DNA from: Herbaspirillum autotrophicum
GTDB lineage: Bacteria > Pseudomonadota > Gammaproteobacteria > Burkholderiales > Burkholderiaceae_D
NCBI RefSeq assembly: GCF_001189915.1
Contig: NZ_LFLS01000009.1
Coordinates: 62,001-126,000 of the forward strand
Reading direction: 5' to 3'
Length of the DNA stretch: 64,000 bases
The number at the start of each line of letters is the position of its first letter. Within the stretch, counting starts at the first letter, position 1. The notes under the pieces were generated by a model. The model worked only from the letters and a program-made list of their open reading frames with translations, had not been told where the DNA came from and did no database searches. The position numbers and the translations under genes were made by a program. Shown here in pieces: positions 58,305-64,000 of the stretch.

Positions 58305-58895
58305 TCACAGTGGCTTGACTTCGACCTTGATGCCATCGCGTTCGACCGTGATGGCGCCGGGTTCGAAACGCTGTCCCTTCAATTCCAGTTGTTCCGGCTG
58401 GAAAGTATAAATCGCATAATTCTTCAGGATCTGGTCTGCCGCGACGTTGCCGATGGCATTCAATTGCTGCGCATATTGCGCGGGCATGCCGGCAATGTCG
58501 ACGTTGTCCACGGCCGGCGCATCGAGCCGGATGGCGCGGGCGGCGGCGTCATACTTCAAGCCGCTGCTCATCGCCAGCACGCCCTTGACCGGTGCGCCGC
58601 CAAACAATTTGTTTTCGATCAGGGCATCGACCACCGTCGTCAGGCGATTCTTGCTTTCGTCCATGCGCAGGCGCGGATTGCTGAGGGTGACCTCGAACAC
58701 TTCCATGTAACGCAGCTTGCGCGGGAATTGCGGCGTCAGTGCAGTTTGCAGTTCATCTTTGCTCAAAGTGTATTCACTGGTCCAGATGTTATAGGCGGCA
58801 TGGCTGGAAACGGCCGCGGCCAGTGCACCGATCAGAATCAGAAACGCCAGCAGCGGACGCAGCCAGCTCCGGTTATTGCAGAAAGACTTGCTCAT
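58305..58895 (-). CDS. DUF1439 family exported protein
   Basis: A 196-residue protein with an N-terminal membrane/signal segment (WLRPLLAFLILIGALAAAVSSHA) followed by the DUF1439 body (YTLSKDELQTALTPQFPRKLRYMEVFEVTLSNPRLRMDESKNRLTTVVDALI...). E. coli YceB is a lipoprotein of this group; here no lipobox cysteine is visible, so it is probably a soluble or anchored periplasmic protein. Function unknown. It converges on ldcA. Confidence 0.85.
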   Translation of the reverse strand: MSKSFCNNRSWLRPLLAFLILIGALAAAVSSHAAYNIWTSEYTLSKDELQTALTPQFPRKLRYMEVFEVTLSNPRLRMDESKNRLTTVVDALIENKLFGGAPVKGVLAMSSGLKYDAAARAIRLDAPAVDNVDIAGMPAQYAQQLNAIGNVAADQILKNYAIYTFQPEQLELKGQRFEPGAITVERDGIKVEVKPL

Positions 58896-59254
58896 GTGAT
58901 TGCCAGACAGGAATGAAAACAGGTTGGAGCGGCGGCGGCATCAAATAATTCCATCTGTTGCCCCGGAGTCGCAGGGTAAAACGATGTCAAAAAGAAACTT
59001 GTTACGAGAAATAATGCTGCGTGCTTCCCCATGACGATAGTGCCATACTGAGTAACACTTGGTCCGCAATGTCCCTGGACAGCCAATCGCCCGATTGCGG
59101 ATCTCCACCCGACGCAAGGTGCTGCTCAACGCTTGAGCATGACCCGGCAAGACAATACAGATAAGGCGGCGAGAAAGTTATCCACAAGGATGCACACAGA
59201 ATTTGTGGGTAAGCTTGGTGCCTGTGCAGGTGTTGCAACTCAAAGGAGCTCAGC

Positions 59255-59656
59255 ATGAAGATAAAAAAACTAGTCGCTGCAGTCATCGTCTTGTCGCTGA
59301 CGACAAGCGGAATGGCTTTCGCTCAGAATTACGGCGGTCGCAATGATGACGGACGTGGTGGTCCGCAAGGGCAGCGCAATGACAGGGACCAACGTCAGGG
59401 GCCGCAGCGTGATGATCGTCGCGGGCCGCCGGAGCGGGCCCGCATGGATGAACGCGGCGCCGGACCCAACCATGATTTCCGGCGCGGTCAGCGCCTGCCG
59501 CCAGAGTACCGGGGCCACCAATACGTGGTCGATAACTGGCGCGAACACCATCTGACAGCACCGCCGCGCGGCTATCACTGGGTGCAGACCGGCGGTGACT
59601 ATGTGCTGGTGGCAGTTGCCACCGGCGTCATTCTGAACATGATTTTGGGTCAGTGA
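59255..59656 (+). CDS. RcnB family periplasmic protein
   Basis: A 133-residue exported protein. After a signal (MKIKKLVAAVIVLSLTTSGMAFA) comes a long low-complexity stretch rich in Arg, Asp, Gly and Gln (about residues 25-75). The C-terminal RcnB domain includes LPPEYRGHQYVVDNWREHHLTAPPRGYHWVQTGGDYVLVAVATGVILNMILGQ. RcnB in E. coli is needed for nickel and cobalt homeostasis; whether that holds here is unknown. It stands alone, and GGAGCTC precedes the ATG. Confidence 0.9.
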   Translation: MKIKKLVAAVIVLSLTTSGMAFAQNYGGRNDDGRGGPQGQRNDRDQRQGPQRDDRRGPPERARMDERGAGPNHDFRRGQRLPPEYRGHQYVVDNWREHHLTAPPRGYHWVQTGGDYVLVAVATGVILNMILGQ

Positions 59657-59859
59657 CCTTGAAATAAGGAGCGCAGGGCATATATGCGTAGCAAGGATGA
59701 GATTGCGCGTTACCAGTTCTTTGCATGACGACCGGTATTGAAACTGGTCAGTTATACGAATCGTGAATATGCAATATTCTGAAATAGAATTGGATGCAAT
59801 TGAATCGTCGCGATATAGTGCATTTGTCTCCTCCAATTTCCTCCTAAAGAATTGGATTT

Positions 59860-59893
59860 AGCCCTCAGCCGCAAGGTTCGAGGGCTTTTTTTT
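59860..59893 (+). terminator. Rho-independent terminator (rcnB-like gene side)
   Basis: Stem AGCCCTC/GAGGGCT with a 13-nt loop and eight Ts. It lies about 200 bp after the RcnB-like stop. Confidence 0.8.
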
Positions 59894-60000
59894 ACCGACG
59901 TTTTTTACCAGTGCAGCAATGTTGTTGTCGATGCAAAATGACAATGCAGGGGTTGAAAAGAATGTTGCGAGAAATATCACACGGGTTACCAGACAGGATC

Positions 60001-60030
60001 AAGCCCCGGCCATCAGCGACCGGGGCTTTT
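60001..60030 (+). terminator. Second rho-independent terminator
   Basis: Stem AAGCCCCGG/CCGGGGCTT with a 10-nt loop, then TTTT. It stands 110 bp after the first terminator with no gene between them. Confidence 0.75.
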
Positions 60031-60129
60031 GCGTTTGTGTCGTCCGATTGCGCGCAAAGGCGTTGTGGACACGGGAATTGTCCCCATCTGCGAAGCGAGG
60101 CGCCGTACAGTGGTTTTCCGTGATTATTG

Positions 60130-60135
60130 TATAAT
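60130..60135 (+). promoter_or_regulatory. TATAAT -10 hexamer upstream of the ABC-F gene
   Basis: A perfect TATAAT 54 bp before the ABC-F start. No convincing -35. Confidence 0.5.
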
Positions 60136-60188
60136 GCGCGATTGGTCTCTAACAGTTTGATTTAATTAGAAAAAGATTATATTTAAGT

Positions 60189-61787
60189 ATGCTTTCCACC
60201 GCTAACATCACCATGCAGTTTGGCCCCAAGCCGCTGTTTGAAAACATCTCCGTCAAGTTCGGCGATGGCAACCGCTATGGCTTGATCGGCGCCAACGGCT
60301 GCGGCAAGTCAACCTTCATGAAGATTCTCGGGGGCGATCTCGATCCCTCGGGCGGCAATGTCAGCCTCGATTCCAACGAACGTCTGGGCAAGTTGCGCCA
60401 GGATCAGTTCGCATTCGAAGAAATGCGCGTGCTGGACGTGGTGCTGATGGGGCATACCGAAATGTGGGCAGCGATGTCCGAGCGCGATGCGATCTATGCC
60501 AACCCGGAAGCGACCGACGACGACTACATGAAGGCCGCCGAACTGGAAGCCAGGTTCGCCGAATACGATGGCTACACCGCGGAAGCGCGCGCCGGTGAAC
60601 TGTTGCTGGGCGTCGGCGTGCCGATCGAGCAGCATCAGGGACCGATGAGCAGCGTGGCGCCGGGCTGGAAATTGCGCGTGCTGCTGGCGCAGGCCCTGTT
60701 CTCGAATCCCGATATCCTCTTGCTCGACGAACCGACCAACAACCTCGACATCAATACCATCCGCTGGCTGGAAGACGTGCTCAATGAGCGCAACTCCACC
60801 ATGATCATCATTTCCCATGATCGCCACTTTCTCAATCAGGTGTGCACGCACATGGCCGACATGGATTACGGTACATTGAAAGTGTATCCGGGCAATTACG
60901 ACGAATACATGCTGGCGTCGTCGCAGGCGCGCGCGCAGCAATTGTCTGCCAACGCCAAGGCCAAGGACAAGGTCGCCGAACTGCAGGATTTCGTGCGCCG
61001 TTTCTCGGCCAACAAATCGAAGGCGCGTCAGGCAACTTCGCGTGCCAAGCAGATCGACAAGATCAAGGTGGAAGACGTCAAGCCATCGAGCCGCGCCAAT
61101 CCTTTCGTGCGCTTCGACGGCGAAAAGAAACTGCATCGTCTGGCGGTGGAAACGCAAAGCATCGCCAAGAGCTACGACCGGCCGATCTTCAAGAATTTCA
61201 ACATCATGGTGGAAGCCGGCGAAAAGATCGCCGTCATCGGTGCCAACGGTATCGGCAAGACCACATTGCTGCGCAGTATCGGCGGCGATGTCAGCGGCCT
61301 GCATCCGGACAGCGGCCTGGTCAAGTGGGCGGAAAACGCCAACGTCGGCTACATGCCGCAGGATCCGACCGAAGAATTCGCCAAGGGCGAGACCCTGACC
61401 GACTGGATGGGTTACTGGACGCAGGAAGGCGACGATGATCAGGCAGTGCGTTCGATCCTCGGCCGCTTGCTGTTCTCCGGTGATGACGTCAAGAAATCGG
61501 TGTCGGTCCTGTCAGGTGGTGAAAAAGGGCGCATGATGTATGGCAAGCTGATGCTCGGCCGTCACAATGTCATGCTGATGGATGAGCCAACCAACCACAT
61601 GGATATGGAATCGATCGAGTCGCTCAATATTGCGCTTGAAAAATATGCCGGCACCCTGATTTTCGTGTCGCACGACCGTGAATTCGTGTCGTCGCTGGCA
61701 ACCCGCATTTTGGAAGTCAAGGAAAACGAGATCATCGATTTCCATGGCACTTACGAAGAATATCTCGCCAGCCAGGGAATCGAATAA
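60189..61787 (+). CDS. ABC-F family ATPase (YbiT-like)
   Basis: A 532-residue protein with two ABC ATPase domains and no membrane segments. Domain 1: Walker [10 protein letters not shown], signature-like [15 protein letters not shown], Walker [22 protein letters not shown]. The 60-80-residue charged linker follows ([37 protein letters not shown]). Domain 2: Walker [52 protein letters not shown] proteins act in the ribosomal E-site during translation; the VAPGWKLR form in domain 1 and the length point to the YbiT branch. Confidence 0.94.
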   Translation: MLSTANITMQFGPKPLFENISVKFGDGNRYGLIGANGCGKSTFMKILGGDLDPSGGNVSLDSNERLGKLRQDQFAFEEMRVLDVVLMGHTEMWAAMSERDAIYANPEATDDDYMKAAELEARFAEYDGYTAEARAGELLLGVGVPIEQHQGPMSSVAPGWKLRVLLAQALFSNPDILLLDEPTNNLDINTIRWLEDVLNERNSTMIIISHDRHFLNQVCTHMADMDYGTLKVYPGNYDEYMLASSQARAQQLSANAKAKDKVAELQDFVRRFSANKSKARQATSRAKQIDKIKVEDVKPSSRANPFVRFDGEKKLHRLAVETQSIAKSYDRPIFKNFNIMVEAGEKIAVIGANGIGKTTLLRSIGGDVSGLHPDSGLVKWAENANVGYMPQDPTEEFAKGETLTDWMGYWTQEGDDDQAVRSILGRLLFSGDDVKKSVSVLSGGEKGRMMYGKLMLGRHNVMLMDEPTNHMDMESIESLNIALEKYAGTLIFVSHDREFVSSLATRILEVKENEIIDFHGTYEEYLASQGIE

Positions 61788-61859
61788 TACTGATTCCCGA
61801 GAGGCACCCGGATCACCCTGTCGACCAGGGGATCCCACACATTTTTTGAGATGGTGGCC

Positions 61860-62999
61860 ATGCAAGCTACAGCAATCAAGGTTGTCGAATTCGAACAGCC
61901 GCATATGGAGACAGGCAGCAGTTGTACTGCCAATGCGTGGGCGCGGGTTGCAGCGACGCCGACGGCGGCGGAGCGAACTGCGCTCAAGCAGGACATCAGA
62001 CGTTTGCTCAAGGAAAAGCAGGCGGTACTGGTGGCCCATTACTACGTTGATTCCGATTTGCAGGATCTGGCTGAAGAAACCGGCGGCTGCGTTTCCGATT
62101 CGCTGGAAATGGCGCGCTTCGGACGTGATCATCCGGCACAGACGCTGGTGGTCGCAGGCGTGCGTTTCATGGGCGAAACCGCCAAGATCCTGAGTCCCGA
62201 AAAACGTATCCTGATGCCGGACCTGGACGCAACGTGCTCGCTCGATCTGGGTTGCCCGGTCGATGAATTTACCGCTTTCTGCGACGCCCATCCGGACCGC
62301 ACCGTGGTGGTGTACGCCAACACCAGCGCTGCCGTCAAGGCGCGCGCCGACTGGATGGTGACATCTTCCATCGGTCTTGAGATCGTGGCGCATCTGCATG
62401 CCCAGGGCAAAAAAATCCTGTGGGCGCCGGACAAGCATCTCGGTGGCTACATCCAGCAAAAGACCGGCGCCGATATGTTGTTGTGGCAAGGCTCCTGCCT
62501 GGTGCACGACGAATTCAAGGGGGTCGAGCTGGAGCTGCTGCGCAAGGAACATCCGAACGCCAAGATTCTGGTGCATCCGGAGTCGCCGGCAGCAGTGGTG
62601 GCGCAAGCCGACATGGTCGGTTCCACATCGCAAATGATCGCCGCCGCGCAACAACTTGATGCGCGCGAATTCATTGTCGCCACCGACAACGGCATTCTGC
62701 ACAAGATGCGCATGGCCGCGCCCGGCAAAGTGTTCTATGACGCCCCGACCGCCGGCAACAGCGCCACCTGCAAGAGCTGCGCGCATTGCCCGTGGATGGC
62801 CATGAACGGTTTGCAAAACCTGCATCATGTGCTGCTCACCGGCAGCAACGAAATTCACGTCGATCCGGCGCTCGGCCGCAAGGCCAGTGTCTGCATCGAC
62901 CGCATGCTGGATTTCGCGGCGCAGAAAAAAGCCAATGTACGTCCGTCCGCCGATCTGGCGAATGAACAAAAACTGTTTGCAGGAATCGGTCCAGCATGA
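61860..62999 (+). CDS. nadA: Quinolinate synthase A
   Basis: A 379-residue 4Fe-4S enzyme that condenses iminoaspartate with dihydroxyacetone phosphate in NAD synthesis. The motif [35 protein letters not shown] opens the core. The cluster ligands are expected among the Cys in [14 protein letters not shown], the [11 protein letters not shown]ys and [10 protein letters not shown], and GNSATC is conserved. About 40 residues of unconserved N-terminal tail precede the core. ATG 61860 follows GGTGG; ATG 61851 is also in frame. nadC overlaps the stop. Confidence 0.96.
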   Translation: MQATAIKVVEFEQPHMETGSSCTANAWARVAATPTAAERTALKQDIRRLLKEKQAVLVAHYYVDSDLQDLAEETGGCVSDSLEMARFGRDHPAQTLVVAGVRFMGETAKILSPEKRILMPDLDATCSLDLGCPVDEFTAFCDAHPDRTVVVYANTSAAVKARADWMVTSSIGLEIVAHLHAQGKKILWAPDKHLGGYIQQKTGADMLLWQGSCLVHDEFKGVELELLRKEHPNAKILVHPESPAAVVAQADMVGSTSQMIAAAQQLDAREFIVATDNGILHKMRMAAPGKVFYDAPTAGNSATCKSCAHCPWMAMNGLQNLHHVLLTGSNEIHVDPALGRKASVCIDRMLDFAAQKKANVRPSADLANEQKLFAGIGPA

Positions 63000-63883
63000 G
63001 TCTTTCCCTCAGCACCAACAGCAGTCTGAACAATCCGTTTGCACCATTCGATGCAGCGCTCGCGGCGGCATTCGACGCCAATGTCAACAATGCCATCAGC
63101 GAAGATGTCGGCAATGGCGACCTGACCGGTTTGCTGGTGCCGGAAAATGAACATGTCAAAGCCCGCGTGATCGTGCGCGAAGCGGCCGTGCTGTGCGGCG
63201 CGCCGTGGTTCGAAGCGGTCATGCAGCGCCTCGATTCACGCCTGCGCATCGAATGGCTGCATGCCGAAGGCGCGCAGATGGCGGCCGACGACATGGTCTG
63301 CACCATCGAAGGTCCGGCGCGTGCCTTGCTCACGGCCGAACGCAGCGCTCTCAATTTCCTGCAATTGCTGTCTGGCGTCGCCAGCGCCACGCGCCGTTAC
63401 GTCGATGTCGTGGCCGGCACCAACGCGCGCATCCTCGATACCCGCAAGACCATGCCGGGCCTGCGCCTGGCGCAGAAGTACGCGGTCCGGGTCGGCGGTG
63501 GTCTCAATCAGCGGCTGGCCTTGTACGACGGCATCCTGATCAAGGAAAACCACATTGCCGCCGCCGGTGGCATCCGTGCTGCCATGCAGGCCGCGCACAA
63601 GCTCAATGCCGGGGTCTCGGTGCAGATCGAAGTGGAAAGCCTGCACGAACTGGGCGAGGCACTGGATGCCGGCGCCACATCGGTATTGCTGGATAATTTT
63701 TCAACCGACATGATGCGCGCAGCGGTGGTGCACACCGCCGGCCGCGCGTTGCTGGAAGCGTCCGGCGGCATCAACATGGATACCGTGCGGGCGATTGCCG
63801 AAACCGGCGTTGATCGCATTTCCATTGGCAGCCTGACCAAAGATATCCGCGCTACCGATTATTCACTGCGCATCATCGGTTAA
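62996..63883 (+). CDS. nadC: Nicotinate-nucleotide pyrophosphorylase (quinolinate PRTase)
   Basis: A 295-residue enzyme that converts quinolinate and PRPP to nicotinate mononucleotide. Family marks are [14 protein letters not shown] near the start, [63 protein letters not shown], and [19 protein letters not shown] with [14 protein letters not shown] and [27 protein letters not shown]. The start overlaps the nadA stop by 4 bp (ATGA), so nadAC is a coupled pair. No nadB gene is in the window; the next gene lies beyond the right edge. Confidence 0.97.
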   Translation: MSLSLSTNSSLNNPFAPFDAALAAAFDANVNNAISEDVGNGDLTGLLVPENEHVKARVIVREAAVLCGAPWFEAVMQRLDSRLRIEWLHAEGAQMAADDMVCTIEGPARALLTAERSALNFLQLLSGVASATRRYVDVVAGTNARILDTRKTMPGLRLAQKYAVRVGGGLNQRLALYDGILIKENHIAAAGGIRAAMQAAHKLNAGVSVQIEVESLHELGEALDAGATSVLLDNFSTDMMRAAVVHTAGRALLEASGGINMDTVRAIAETGVDRISIGSLTKDIRATDYSLRIIG

Positions 63884-63890
63884 GACGCAC

Positions 63891-63920
63891 GACGGCAGCA
63901 TCAAGGGAGATGCTGCCGTC
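63891..63920. terminator. Hairpin after nadC (no U-tract)
   Basis: An 11-bp stem GACGGCAGCAT/ATGCTGCCGTC with an 8-nt loop, 8 bp after the nadC stop. There is no T-run after it, so it may stabilise the message rather than terminate. Confidence 0.5.
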
Positions 63921-64000
63921 ACGGTGACTTGGCATGGTCACCTTGCGATTTCACTCAGGGGGGGAACTTCGTGAAAGAACACCGTTTGACAGCACCACTG

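Larger units (their letters stand above)
59657..60188. other. Gene-free region with two terminators (possible small RNA)
   Basis: About 530 bp before the ABC-F gene. It holds two intrinsic terminators 110-140 bp apart (59860-59893 and 60001-60030) and, at the end, the TATAAT box at 60130. The stretch 59895-60000 between the terminators has no protein I can support; transcription of a short RNA ending at the second terminator is possible. Confidence 0.5.

Noticed and set aside
63971..64000. GTG start of a further gene at the right edge
   Set aside because: Only ten codons are visible after a G-rich stretch; this is too little to support a gene.

Overview
The window is chromosomal DNA of a betaproteobacterium, most likely an Oxalobacteraceae member (Herminiimonas/Collimonas/Janthinobacterium type). 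The evidence is moderately GC-rich DNA and typical family content: an intracellular PHB depolymerase, a Gcr-type membrane protein, a soluble RnfB next to nth, FdxA with a TrxR-like ferredoxin reductase, divergent ppsR/ppsA, an OsmC-YcaO fusion, and smpB/ratA/rnfH next to guaBA. The genus is an inference. I found no tRNA, rRNA, CRISPR array, transposase or integrase.

Layout. 1-5 kb: VWA/CoxE fragment, GNAT, MoxR ATPase, Gcr-family membrane protein and two small cytochromes c. 5-10 kb: DUF1841, then a minus-strand FMN reductase/MFS/serine hydrolase group divergent from a LysR regulator. 10-18 kb: an orphan periplasmic binding protein, nth-rnfB, phaZ, ferredoxin reductase and ferredoxin, a second orphan binding protein and pncB. 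18-26 kb: an ion/citrate-type transporter, a 2-hydroxyacid dehydrogenase, ppsR and ppsA divergent, and nfeD with an SPFH gene. 26.2-31.7 kb: an accessory island. 31.7-37 kb: a CpxAR-like two-component system, a TPR glycosyltransferase-like protein, smpB and ratA-rnfH. 37-46.7 kb: guaB, guaA, OsmC-YcaO, DUF2239, MATE and a beta-hydroxyacid dehydrogenase. 46.7-52.3 kb: a second two-component system divergent from msrB-dipZ-msrA (periplasmic methionine sulfoxide repair). 52.4-58.9 kb: ilvD, a hydrolase, queE-queD-tadA-ldcA and DUF1439. 59-64 kb: RcnB-like protein, ABC-F ATPase and nadA-nadC.

The most interesting region is the island at 26.2-31.7 kb. It holds an HlyD-type export adaptor, a small predicted secreted protein, a 115-residue peptide with a double-glycine-type leader (MRNLTESELDFVSGA), a JmjC/cupin 2-oxoglutarate oxygenase that overlaps the peptide gene by ATGA, and a peptide ABC exporter that has lost its N-terminal peptidase and first membrane segments. 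The three middle genes are strikingly AT-rich. The island is bracketed by a 304-bp imperfect direct repeat of the 3' end of the adjacent CpxA-like kinase gene. I read it as a recently acquired and already partly damaged cassette for an exported, possibly hydroxylated peptide. A three-fold CpxR-type box (TTTAC every 10 bp, 34090-34114) lies upstream of the adjacent two-component operon.
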